Source: Natrinema hispanicum | GTDB taxonomy: Archaea > Halobacteriota > Halobacteria > Halobacteriales > Natrialbaceae | Assembly (NCBI RefSeq): GCF_004217335.1 | Contig: NZ_SHMP01000004.1 | Span: 682,001 to 746,000, forward strand | Length of the DNA: 64,000 nucleotides | Direction of reading: 5' to 3' | Shown: piece after piece, positions 15,512 through 25,368 of the stretch | How the letters are laid out: every line of letters begins with the position of its first letter | How positions within the stretch are numbered: the stretch's first letter is position 1 | The notes under the pieces: model-generated | Databases searched by the model: none | Seen by the model: only the letters and a program-made list of their open reading frames with translations | Told to the model about the DNA's origin: nothing | Translations under genes and position numbers: made by a program

Positions 15512-15937
15512 ATGTACAACTCGGTAGTACCCTGTGTCCCCAAGGTCTGTGCGTATCTCACCCGGAATGGCCGCGAGTTGCTCGTGTTCGAGGGACCCGG
15601 CCATGATGGACTCCAGATCCCGAAAGGAACAATTGAGCCTAGCGAATCGCCACGGAATGCACTCGAGCGCGAAGTCTGGGAAGAAAGCGGCCTCGCGACA
15701 CTCCAAGACGTAGAACACCTGACGAGCGATGTCTGGACGCGCCGGCGTGCACCTCCCAAACGATACCACCGGCATTTCTTCCATGCAGAGGTCGATGTTG
15801 ACCGAGATACGTGGACACACGTGGTGACTGGTGATGGGGAGGAACAGGGCGCCGAATTTACCTATTTTTGGCTTGAGTTACCCACAACTCGAGAGTTCGC
15901 CCTCGCCCTAGACGACTATGTGCATCTTCTCCCATAG
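15512..15937 (+). CDS. NUDIX hydrolase
   Basis: A 141-residue protein with a complete Nudix box: GTIEPSESPRNALEREVWEE followed by SGL, fitting G-x5-E-x7-R-E-x-x-E-E-x-G. The N-terminal YLTRNGRELLVFEGPGHDG and IPKG are the usual strand and loop preceding the box. NUDIX enzymes hydrolyse nucleoside diphosphates linked to another group, with Mg2+ or Mn2+ bound by the box glutamates. The specific substrate is not readable. It stands alone. Confidence 0.85.
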   Translation: MYNSVVPCVPKVCAYLTRNGRELLVFEGPGHDGLQIPKGTIEPSESPRNALEREVWEESGLATLQDVEHLTSDVWTRRRAPPKRYHRHFFHAEVDVDRDTWTHVVTGDGEEQGAEFTYFWLELPTTREFALALDDYVHLLP

Positions 15938-16176
15938 AGACAATCGATTAAAATTGATAGCGCAGACTCACATCTTCAGGCACGAGAGGAGGTCAAAGTA
16001 CTGTGGCTTCGGTAGTTGATCCACACCGACGCTCGAGTTCGATGGTATACCCGCTTTCGAACTCGGCCAGCTTGTTGTTCATTTCTGTTCGATAGACACC
16101 GCGACGCTGACCGAGATAACCAGCACAAATATATTGACATGAATGGAACAGCCTCTATGAGAGGAAGTTAGTGATA

Positions 16177-16374
16177 ATGAGTGATACCAATGAATTAATT
16201 CAAGCATTAGAATCTGCTGAGGATCAACTCGCTGATGCCGAAGATGTTGTCTGGAACGTTAGTACAGAACTCTGTGATGAGGAGACAGAGCAGTCACTTA
16301 ATGAGCTGGTGGAGGAATTGTGGAGCGTCCAGAATCACATCACAGAAATTAAAGAAACTGTACCCGAGGAGTGA
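16177..16374 (+). CDS. Small acidic helical protein, unknown
   Basis: I prefer ATG 16177 (MSDTNELIQALESAEDQLAD) over GTG 16171, giving 65 residues. It is highly acidic and predicted fully helical with hydrophobic heptads (LNELVEELWSVQNHITEIKE), so a short coiled-coil or helical-hairpin protein is likely. No family recognised. An AAATATATTG TATA-like sequence is about 45 bases upstream. The 230 bases before it (15945-16170) hold no gene. Confidence 0.55.
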   Translation: MSDTNELIQALESAEDQLADAEDVVWNVSTELCDEETEQSLNELVEELWSVQNHITEIKETVPEE

Positions 16375-16676
16375 ACTCCCTATCCCACTCGCTCCATTGG
16401 GTTGTGACCTCTATCATCGGATTATATGAAACAACATGGCACACGGCGTGGCCTCGGTGAAGCCATCCACTGTGAGTACCGCACAGCCGCAGCACAACGG
16501 GTATTACGTACGCTGTCACCTACAGCTATTGCTCCCAGTTATCATTAATTATAATAAAATTTTACCAACAGGTTTATTCCACCGCAATTTGAATTCGAAG
16601 GCGGCGGGGAGATGATTCTGTCTTCGCCCGACAGCATCCGTCTCACTCCGAGAGATACGGAACCTCGCCGTCACAC
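16375..16676. other. AT-rich intergenic region
   Basis: No gene supportable. An AT-rich run (about 16545-16580) could be a promoter or the remains of one. Confidence 0.3.
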
Positions 16677-16718
16677 CTGAGATCAGTTCACTGTGTACCC
16701 ACCCTCAACTGATCTCAG
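16677..16718. promoter_or_regulatory. Perfect 12-base inverted repeat
   Basis: CTGAGATCAGTT (16677-16688) and AACTGATCTCAG (16707-16718) are exact reverse complements around an 18-base loop, about 155 bases upstream of the surface-protein gene. It could be a terminator-like hairpin, an operator for a dimeric protein, or terminal repeats of a tiny element. Confidence 0.45.
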
Positions 16719-16873
16719 TCCCACCCGATTGGCACACCACCTCTCGGATGGGGGCTCCAACGCTGGCCTCTGGCCGGCGTTTCTCAAGACACGTATTAGT
16801 CGATGGTGACCTCGACCTACGAACCTCTCACAACAGCGGAAGGATTTTATTCATAGTTTCAAAATGTTCATCT

Positions 16874-18055
16874 ATGCGGACAAGTGCCCTTCAAGTCGTC
16901 AGCGTTTGTCTAATCGTCCTTGCCTCTGTCTCGCTTGCCGCCCCAGTGGCATCGGAGTCAGACTACGATCTCGAGGTCGTCGATTCGATTTCGACCCCCG
17001 AAGAGACCATCGAGATCGAAGGAACAGAGTATCCGGTTGACGGTGTCGGTGTCATCAAACCGGGCGAACCGATCGAAATCGAAGTTACCTCTCAAGAACA
17101 GTATAGTATCTACCTCTACAATACAGACGAAAAAGCTGAGTTCAGTAACGTATGGACCGCGGACAAAACCCGTGTTGCGATGGGTACCGAAGATGACGCG
17201 CTCGATACAAGCACGCTCGAGCCTGGAACGTACATGCTATCCTTGGAACCTCGAGGACAGGGTCGACAAGCAGTGTATCCCGTGGTCGTCGAAGAGTTCG
17301 ATCTCTCGGTCGATCATCCGACATCCGCAACAGTCAATGAGGAAATCAACGTTACTGCATCGATCGAGCCGACGGATGCAGCAACGAATGTAGACACTGT
17401 TGATGTGGCGATCTGGAACGAAGCTAACGACGATGGAAAAAACATCACGTTAGGCGCTGAAGGTGACGGAACATATAGTACGACTACCAATCTCAGTGAC
17501 TTCGATGAAGGCGAGTATCATGTTTACGGTGCTGTACAGGGTGACGAGGAAGCACAGGGATACCCGACCATTGTCGCGATCGATAACGGAGAGACGCTCA
17601 CGGTAACAGCTGACGACACGGATGAAGATGATGGAACCGGCAGCGGCGGAGGGAGTAGCGGTGGTGGCGGTGGCGGTGGCGGTAGCGGAGGAGTTGCTTC
17701 TCCGGACGACAGTGTATCCGAAGACGATACTAACAGTTCTAACAGCAGTACCGATCAGTCAAATGAATCTGTGGATGACGATTCGGTAACCGAAGACAGT
17801 TCTAACGAGAGTGAGACGGATACGAATGAGACGTCCGTCTCAGGGTCGGACACCGAGAGTGAGAATGAGACTAATTCTGACAACGAGAGTACCCAAGAGA
17901 CTCCTGGTCAGGATCAGGTTCTCAACCCAAACAACGACACTGAGACATCTAATGAGTCGACTAACACAGATACCGACTCGGTTGGTACCCCGGGTTTCTT
18001 CCCCGTGGTAACTGTCTTTGCATTACTTCTGGTTGGATATCGCCAGACGCAGTAG
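16874..18055 (+). CDS. PGF-CTERM surface protein with Gly-rich and acidic stalk
   Basis: I start at ATG 16874 because MRTSALQVVSVCLIVLASVS is a signal peptide ending near VASESD. The 393-residue product has two beta-sandwich-like extracellular segments (residues 30-140 and 145-235, e.g. DLSVDHPTSATVNEEINVTA), a poly-Gly linker, a long Ser/Asn/Asp/Glu/Thr stalk with many N-glycosylation sequons, and a C-terminal TPGFFPVVTVFALLLVGY followed by RQTQ. This tripartite PGF-CTERM tail is the archaeosortase A recognition signal for cleavage and lipid anchoring at the cell surface. It precedes another surface protein with the same linker type and an ABC exporter. Ligand unknown. Confidence 0.8.
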   Translation: MRTSALQVVSVCLIVLASVSLAAPVASESDYDLEVVDSISTPEETIEIEGTEYPVDGVGVIKPGEPIEIEVTSQEQYSIYLYNTDEKAEFSNVWTADKTRVAMGTEDDALDTSTLEPGTYMLSLEPRGQGRQAVYPVVVEEFDLSVDHPTSATVNEEINVTASIEPTDAATNVDTVDVAIWNEANDDGKNITLGAEGDGTYSTTTNLSDFDEGEYHVYGAVQGDEEAQGYPTIVAIDNGETLTVTADDTDEDDGTGSGGGSSGGGGGGGGSGGVASPDDSVSEDDTNSSNSSTDQSNESVDDDSVTEDSSNESETDTNETSVSGSDTESENETNSDNESTQETPGQDQVLNPNNDTETSNESTNTDTDSVGTPGFFPVVTVFALLLVGYRQTQ

Positions 18056-18361
18056 CTCTGAGATAGCAAGATCGATAGAACAACCACTGTCCGAACTCGA
18101 AGCCGGTATCCGTTTCCAGTTTGGATTTGTTTGCCGGACATTCAAACCATCATAAAGAGAAAATTGTGTCTTAATCTACAATACTCATGTTAATGGAGTT
18201 TCATTCCTGTTGGTCCTTCCGGCCTTCAATATCCATATCATACTTTCAATTATATATCGTTTAATTTTCAGCCAGTATGACTTGTCAACCATACCTAAAT
18301 ATTAAGTTGTTATTCATTATTCGTTAGAATAGTGTAACTAGATTAGGTGATGGGGGGACTT
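18056..18361. other. AT-rich intergenic region
   Basis: No gene. Several AT-only runs near 18215-18330 could supply TATA boxes for the zinc-finger gene at 18362. Confidence 0.35.
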
Positions 18362-18577
18362 ATGCACGAGAATACGACGATCAGATCAATCTATTGTCCA
18401 CATTGTGGTACTGAGCGAGAAGTTCAGATTACCACTCCGCGGCAAGGGGAGAAGACAACGACTCGATCTGCCTACTGTCCACACTGCGACGATGACCGGG
18501 ATATCCGAATCACCGTCCCATGGCAGGCAGATATATGTACCAGTTGCGGACAGAACGTTGGTGACGGGATGAATTGA
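18362..18577 (+). CDS. Double zinc-finger small protein
   Basis: The 71-residue protein (ATG 18362, preceded by a GGGGGG purine run) carries two repeats of one module: TTIRSIYCPHCGTEREVQIT and TTTRSAYCPHCDDDRDIRIT, then PWQADICTSCGQ closing the second knuckle pair. The first module lacks its closing CxxC, so it is an incomplete duplication of the finger found as a single unit at 7948-8073. Probably a nucleic-acid or protein-binding minifinger; the target is unknown. Stands alone between two surface-protein genes. Confidence 0.65.
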   Translation: MHENTTIRSIYCPHCGTEREVQITTPRQGEKTTTRSAYCPHCDDDRDIRITVPWQADICTSCGQNVGDGMN

Positions 18578-18749
18578 TATCGGTACACTCCACCGCAGTA
18601 CGGTGACTGACCGGATAGCAAGTGGTTGAAACTATGCCGATAACTGCCAACGACAGTGTTCGCCGATAAGCGACTCGAGGAAATACTGAGTCTGACCCGA
18701 GGTAATTCACTCGGTAGTGTTAAATCTGTGGAGTTTATTTTATTGAGAT

Positions 18750-20512
18750 ATGAAACGTCGGCCTGTCATTGCGCTATTATTCAGCGCTATGATGCTCCTC
18801 AGCCCGATTGCAGGGGTCGTGGGAGCCTCGAGTGGGACAGCTTCAACCTCATACCAATCGATAGCGGCGAGCGACGGAACAGACGACTCATACATCGACG
18901 TCACCGAGAACATGAGTGTCTGGGACCGCTCAGCACTCTCACTACGGGCAAATACGAGTGCGAACGGTGCAGTGACCGTCGACAATCTCTTCTTGAGCGC
19001 ACAAACCCCACGGGGGGACGTGTCGTCAGGTGATATGGATCGTGCTACGCTTGCTGTCTTCCAGACTGGAAATGAGGTGACACTCTCCTTTGGAGAAAAC
19101 GTTGACACGAATAATGTTCCTACCGACGGTGCTCAGCTTCTAACCGCGCATATCGAGGAACAAACGAGTGCCACACCGACGACTGGACGAGAATTGCTTA
19201 ATGAACTCTCGAACGAAAATATCGAGAATCTCAACCAGAACGCTTCATTTACGGAGAAGAGCATCGATCTTAGCGGTGATCAAGAGCTAGCAGCCACGCC
19301 GGACAATCCCGGACACTACGTGTACGTGCTTGCGACAGGCGGTAATCTAAGCACGTCTAACGGAGAGCTCGAAATCAACGGTGAGACAACGATTCTTGGA
19401 GTCGAACAACTCGCTGCGCAGGATACCCCATCCGAGGTCTCGGTTTCGCCTGACTCGCCAGAGCCAGGCGATACTCTGACTTTTGATGTTAATGCGACTG
19501 AATTAGACGGCGAAACGTCACACGCTGTTAGCTGTCTATGACGAGTCGAATTCACTACGAGTCAGATGACCGTCAATATCTCAGAGCAGCTGAGTACAGA
19601 TCTCTCTGCTGAGAACGTGACTATCAAGCATGAAATTAAGGAATTCAACGGGGTGCAAAACCTCACAGATGATGTCTCGATAGTCAACCAAAAAATCGGA
19701 GAGCAGACCGGGACAGGCTTAACTCAGTTCGGAGATGTTGTTAGTTTCATTGCAAACGAAGGTGACGTCGATGAGATTGAAACAGAGGTTACCGGAGAAA
19801 CTACTCTCGATGCCTCTACTACTGCAGTGAAAGGTGGTCCTGAAACGTCGATTGACGGTAGAGACGTATGAGAACTGGATGGAAGGTGACTATCGCTGGA
19901 TCCACATTGCAACCGGCTCCTCGAGTGATCAAGTCCAAGTGAATACTGGTACGACGACGATTCAAGCCGATACCACCAACGGAGGCGGCGGTGGTGGCGG
20001 TGGAGGCGGTGGCGGTGGCGGTGGCGGCGGTGGCGGCGGAGGCGGTGGTGCCCCCAGGCGCACCCGGTGAAGATGAGCCAGATCAGCAGAAGCCGAACGC
20101 CGCAATCGCAATTGACCCCAACCCGGCCGCAGTCAACGAGACAGTTACTTTCTCTGCTGCGAAGTCGACGGATGAAGATCAGGACATCGTCGATTACGAG
20201 TGGAAAATAAATAAAGAGACGCTTGAAGGGAAGACCGTTACCAAGACATTCAACAAGCCTGGTGAGTATCCAGTCAAACTCACAGTCAGAAATGAAGCCG
20301 GTGAGACTGATACTGCAACAGCAACACTGACCGTTAAGAAAGATACAAAAACTGACCCTGAGCCTGACGAACCCAAAGAACCAGATCAACCTGATGATCC
20401 TGACGAGCCTGACGAGGATCGAGGCTTACTGCCTATCCCTGGGTTTGGAATGAGCATCGCTATTGTTGCACTCTTATCAGTTGCGTTGCTCCTGTCTCGC
20501 CGACAAAACTGA
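18750..20512 (+). CDS. PGF-CTERM surface protein with PKD domain (frame-disrupted)
   Basis: Signal peptide MKRRPVIALLFSAMMLLSPI, two extracellular beta-rich regions, a run of about 25 glycines (about 19980-20050), a PKD domain (IAIDPNPAAVNETVTFSAAK, then KTFNKPGEYPVKLTVRNEAG), an acidic Pro/Asp/Glu stalk and the anchor LPIPGFGMSIAIVALLSVAL. The single protein is spread over frames that change at about 19505-19545 (two compensating shifts around LLAVYDES), near 19850 and in the GCCCCCA run at about 20052, where one C too many explains the break. An archaeosortase substrate at the cell surface. Followed after about 100 bases by an ABC transporter. Confidence 0.7.
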
Positions 20513-20609
20513 CTACCAGAGCTCGTTCTTCTTTCCGCCGAAACAAGACGGAGACACACTTGTTCACGATAGCAGAACTGTTAATTAGCTATAGGAATCT
20601 TCCACTTGT

Positions 20610-21383
20610 ATGGCCGGGGCTGTTACCTCAAGCAAGGACATTGATTCTTCTTCACCTATTGTCACGGCAAGGAACGTGACGAAAATCTATAAACGAGGCT
20701 CAGAACCGGGATTGATTGGTCGCATATTAGGCCGATCGGAGCCTCCGACAGTCCATGCAGTCGACTCCGTTTCTCTCGATATCTCTCCCGGAGAAATAGT
20801 TGGTCTCGCAGGATCGAGTGGCAGTGGTAAATCGACACTGTTGCATCTCTTATCCGGATTAGAACAGCCGACTGCAGGCACGGTTTCGTTTCAGGGGACC
20901 GATCTTACAACACTATCTGCTCGTGAGCGAACGCGGCATCGGCTCGAGAATATTGGAATCGTGTTCCAGCGGTTCCATCTACTCGATTCGCTCTCTGCTC
21001 GTGCAAATGTTGCGCTTCCACTCGTTGAACTTGGTGTTCCCAAGAGCGAGCGCCGAAAGCGGGCCACAGAGTTACTCGAGCGAATTGGACTCGAAGATCG
21101 GATCACGCACCGACCAGGTGAACTCAGCGGTGGGGAACAACAACGTGTTGCGATCGCCCGTGCGCTTATCACAGATCCAGCACTCGTGATCGCTGACGAA
21201 CCAACCGGCGAACTAGACACGGAAACTGGGCGAACAATACTCGAGGAGTTCAAACAGGTTGCTGAGAATCGAACTATCGTTCTTGCCTCACACGATCAGG
21301 AGACGCTCGAGATTTGTGATCGGGTAATTCAACTTCGAGATGGTGCCATCGCTAATCGTCGGACACAAGAGATCCGTCCATGA
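20610..21383 (+). CDS. ABC transporter ATP-binding protein, MacB/LolD type
   Basis: A 257-residue ATPase with Walker A GSSGSGKST near residue 70, Q-loop FQRFHLLDSLSARANVALPL, signature LSGGEQQR, Walker B ALVIADEPTGELDTETG and the switch His in LASHDQ. The family (MacB/LolD/FtsE-like) pairs with FtsX-type permeases that work by mechanotransmission, moving lipoproteins, peptides or lipids from the membrane. A small insertion after the first strand (GSEPGLIGRILGRSEPP) is unusual in length. It overlaps the permease start by four bases (ATGA), so the two are co-translated. Confidence 0.9.
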   Translation: MAGAVTSSKDIDSSSPIVTARNVTKIYKRGSEPGLIGRILGRSEPPTVHAVDSVSLDISPGEIVGLAGSSGSGKSTLLHLLSGLEQPTAGTVSFQGTDLTTLSARERTRHRLENIGIVFQRFHLLDSLSARANVALPLVELGVPKSERRKRATELLERIGLEDRITHRPGELSGGEQQRVAIARALITDPALVIADEPTGELDTETGRTILEEFKQVAENRTIVLASHDQETLEICDRVIQLRDGAIANRRTQEIRP

Positions 21384-23857
21384 AAATTCGGCGGCTACTC
21401 ACTCGTTGGGTTGGGCTGATTGCTGTCGGGATTCGTCGCACAGCATCACGTGCAACCCATACAGCGAAGCAACGGAGTCGATTTAGTGTCCTCGGTGTTG
21501 CCGTCGCCATCGCACTATTGATAATGGTCACTGGACTTGGAGTCGGTCTTGCGACGAGCACCACCGTCTACGATGATGACGTTGATTACTGGATCGTCCC
21601 TGAGACAGACAGTCCAGAGTCACCGTTAATTGCAACCGATAATATACAGTTCAGTTCGGTCCATGAGACGAACGATCGTATCCATAGTTACGATGGAGTA
21701 GATGCAACAACACCAGTGTTAGCTCAAGTTCTCCGAATTGAATCAAGCGACACGGCTGAGTATATTCTCGTTGTCGGGGTTATAAACACACCCGAGCTGG
21801 ATCGCGTTGTTGGAGTCGATTCTGACTTACTCACACCTCAGGACCCCTACTACGCTAATGGAGAGTACAACGGTGAGTGGACAGGAGAAGTGGTCCTTTC
21901 GGACGGTGCAGCAGACATTCTTGCAACCTCACCAGGTGAATCAGTCGCAGTTGCAGGAAACAACACGTTCACCGTTACGGCTATCGACAACCAGTCAAGT
22001 TCGACAGGCGATATTCCGACAGCACTTGTCCAGCTAAGCGAGTTACAACAGATAACTGGCGCTGCAGAATATGACCAAGCAGATCAATTCGTTGTCAGTA
22101 CGAATTCACCATCCGTGCAAAACAAGCTCGAAGGGGTTTATCCACAGTCATCTGTCCAGACACGCGGTGAAATGACAGCAAACCAAGTAGCTGAGTCAGA
22201 TCTTTCATTGGCACTCGCGCTTACTGCACTTGTGGTATCGCTCTCTATTGGAACGCTTTTTGTTGTTACAACATCGGGACTCGAGATCGTTGCAGATCAG
22301 CAGCAATTAGCAGTTCTCTCTGCAATGGGGCTCTCGATCAAAAGTCAGTTACAGCTTGTGGGAACACAGACAGTTGTGCTGACAGGGCTTGGTGGGTTGA
22401 TAGGCACTATTGGCGGTTTAGCAGGAATACGGCTGATAAACACTATTGCAGTCCGAACAATAACGACAGAGCCGATAGCGACCTCTCATCCAGTCTTCAT
22501 TGTCTACGGAATCGGTGTTGCACTGGTAGTAGGCCTACTCTCACTGCCAGTCCTGTTGCTGACAGGCTCGTCGTGTTTCAGGAGGTGTTCCATAGTGTTT
22601 AGACAACTTTACAACTGGGTGAGTCAGGGAGTTATTCGCCTGCGTACTGCGGGGAGTCTCACTGTTGCTCAATTTCGACAACACAAACTCCAACTTACGC
22701 TAGCGATTATCGGTGTCGCATTAGCTGTTCTCTCAATGACGTTACTTGCAGGTGCAGGAATTGGCGTTCTTGAAACCGGTCAGCAAGGATTTGATGCTGC
22801 TGAACGTGACCTCTGGGTCACAGTCAGGCGAAACTCGAATAACATCTGCAGGCGGCGGTGGGTTCGAAAACACGTTATACAACTCTCGAAATCTATCCGC
22901 CGAAATGGAAGCACATGAGGACGTACAGCATGCTATCCCAGTTAGCATTCGATACGGTATATGTCAGCACCAACCATAGTGATGAATTCCATACGTTCGT
23001 TGCAACAGGTGTACCAGGAGGTGGTCCAGTAGTTCAAATAACAGAGGGTGAGGGGATTCAGGGAGACACTCATTACGCGAATGGGACATATGAGGGAGAG
23101 ATGACTCGAGAGGTGGTGATTGATAAAGAAACAGCTGATTCGCTCAATATCTCAACTGGTGACACAGTCAATATTGGCGGGTCACTGGCCGCTGCGAGGC
23201 AAAATCAGTTCACAATCTGTCGGTATTTCACCAACTTTCGAGCGAATGCTCGGAACAGCCAACGGTGACGATGCCACTCAGTGAACTGCACCAGGTCACG
23301 GGCACCACTCAAACTGAGCCAGCAACCTTCATCACAATCACTGTAGAGGACTGGTGCAAGCGTCAATACGGTTCAAAAGGACCTGGAAGAAGCATATCCT
23401 GAGTACGAAATTCGAACGAATCAAGAACAGCTTTCGGCAGTGTTGCAAGAACAAGTGCTTCTACTAGCAGCTGCAGGGGCACTCGTCTTGTTGGCTATCG
23501 GTTCTGGCATCGCACTAACGATATCGCTTCTCTCGCTTGTAATTCACCAACAACGCCAGACATTTGCGGCTCTCACAGCTCAAGGAATCTCACGATCACT
23601 CCTTGTCTCGACCGTGATTGGACAGGGGTTCATAATTGGATTGATTGGGGGAGCAATTGGAATACTACTCACGGTTCCTGCTGTTAGTATTTTTAATCGC
23701 CTTGCAGCAGCTATTGTCGGATTCGAAGGACTTCTCCAAACAGCGCCAGTGGATTTACGGGACCGGTCTCGGGATTGCCGTGGTCGTTGGAACGGTTGCT
23801 GCAGCTACTGCTGGTTGGCGGATTAGTCGCACACCCCCACTTGAGTTACTCCACTAA
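21380..23857 (+). CDS. MacB/FtsX-like ABC permease, tandem modules (frame-disrupted)
   Basis: The first module is open to about 22830: a basic N-terminus, a helix (FSVLGVAVAIALLIMVTGLG), a large extracellular domain starting VDYWIVPETDSPESPL, and a three-helix FtsX core (ALTALVVSLSIGTLFVVTTS). A second module starts near 22640 with SLTVAQFRQHKLQLTLAIIG, an extracellular part that mirrors the first (YANGTYEGEMTREVVIDKET against YANGEYNGEWTGEVVLSDGA) and a final FtsX core (ALVLLAIGSGIALTISLLSL). At least four frame changes occur between 22830 and 23770. The order and completeness of all parts argue for sequence indels or very recent decay. Partner of the ATPase upstream. Confidence 0.7.
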
Positions 23858-24068
23858 CGGAAGGTAGGTGCCAGCACCCCAATGTGTTCCATGTCGACGA
23901 TCGCGAGGTGTTTTTCTCTTCAATTTGATGTCGGCCTCGAGGACATCGTCGGTACTGACGCGTTGTAGCGTCGTTTTTGTTCCGTGATCAGCACCTTTTG
24001 GGCGCCCACTACCATTGATCGAGAAGAAGAGTTCGAGAAAGACAGTTAGCCAATGGATGCCCGCGCTT

Positions 24069-25189
24069 TCATGACTCAGAGACGTTTACCCAGAGGTGGA
24101 CGGAATACTCTGTATCTTCCATCGAGGGGTCGGCTGGCACGTTGCCACCAGGGAAGAGTAGCCAGACTACCCGCTGGTTCTCCCCAGTCATCGTTGGCTC
24201 GAGCGCGTACTCGTGGTGCCAACTCTCGTTATGTGCAATCGTGGTGCTAAAGCGATCGAGCTCTCGCTGTTCCTGAACGATTGTCTCGTTGACCGTCGTA
24301 TTAGTATCTCTCTCACTGGTAGCCGTCTCGTTCTCGACCACCTCGACATCCTGCTCGAGGACCACCACCGTGTACTCTGTCGTTTCGTGTTCGTGGTTGT
24401 CGATCCCGACAATCAGCTCTTTGCTCTCTCCTTGGACGAACTCAGTCGGATAATCGTCAGCGACCCGTTCGCCGTCATCGTCCTCGGTTAGCAAATAGAT
24501 CGCTGAGAATTGCTCACCATCGGGCGGAACCATCACCGCGAAACTCACGCTCCCAGCTGCAAGCACGACTGATATCACCAACAAGACGTTCAACGCCGCG
24601 TCCGCACGCGTATCTGGCTCGAGCAACTCCTCGCGTCCAGCAGCGTACCACTCTCGGTAGGGGACCTCGAACTTGTTCATCGACCGGAAGTTCCCGTCGG
24701 CGTTCTGCTGCCACGGCTGCCGAAACGAGTGTGAAGCCGCTGACCTGACACCACGATCGGCACTAGACGAATTCCCCAGGGTGTGAAATTCAACACGAGG
24801 CCGATCAGAGGCACGATTGCAATACTGAGTCCGAAGGAGAGTGCTACGCGCTCGATGCCATCGATTCCGGACCGTGAGGTAATCGAGTCGTACAATCCAT
24901 CTGAATCCGAGTCGTCGACCATCGTCTGGCTGTCAGCCGGTGGTGTGGACTCATCGGCCGACGCAGGTGACTCGCCAGCCTCGGGAAACAGCGCCGCGAT
25001 AAACGCGTAGCCGGGGACGAAGAGGACGAATGCGAGGCCGAGCGGAACCCGAAGTGGCGTCTCTCGAATTATAGGGGCCAGCGCAGCGATGTTAGTCGCG
25101 ATAACGAGCGCAACCACAGCAGCAAGATCAGCGGGTAGTTGTCTGACTCGCCGTGGGAGCAACAGCCACAACGACCGGAACGCGACCAT
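24069..25189 (-). CDS. DUF1616 membrane protein (frame-disrupted)
   Basis: The N-terminal part (25189 down to about 24750) has four hydrophobic helices including PLRVPLGLAFVLFVPGYAFI, the hallmark of DUF1616 proteins. The C-terminal part from about 24680 has EVPYREWYAAGREELLEPDT, another helix, and an extracellular beta-sandwich (ESKELIVGIDNHEHETTEYT). Between them the frame changes twice within 70 bases (the middle piece reads VAAERRRELPVDEQ). DUF1616 proteins are found in haloarchaea near surface-glycan and MoxR/DUF58 loci. About 370 residues if repaired. Confidence 0.65.
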
Positions 25190-25368
25190 TCAATCAATAG
25201 TATTGACAACGGAGGTAAAAACAAACCGAAAGGTATGCGCGAGCGTCGTCGACAACACCCTGTTGAAACTCTCGTGATACTATGCCGACCGCTGCGATCA
25301 GCATTTCCGGTCAACAGTGCCGCTCGAGAAGGTCGGCAACCGAAAAGATAGGTGCTATAGCCGATTCG

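Noticed and set aside
19980..20060. GGCGGTGGC-type run as a CRISPR or satellite repeat
   Set aside because: It is an in-frame poly-glycine linker of the surface protein; the same kind of linker occurs at 17640-17690 in the neighbouring surface protein.
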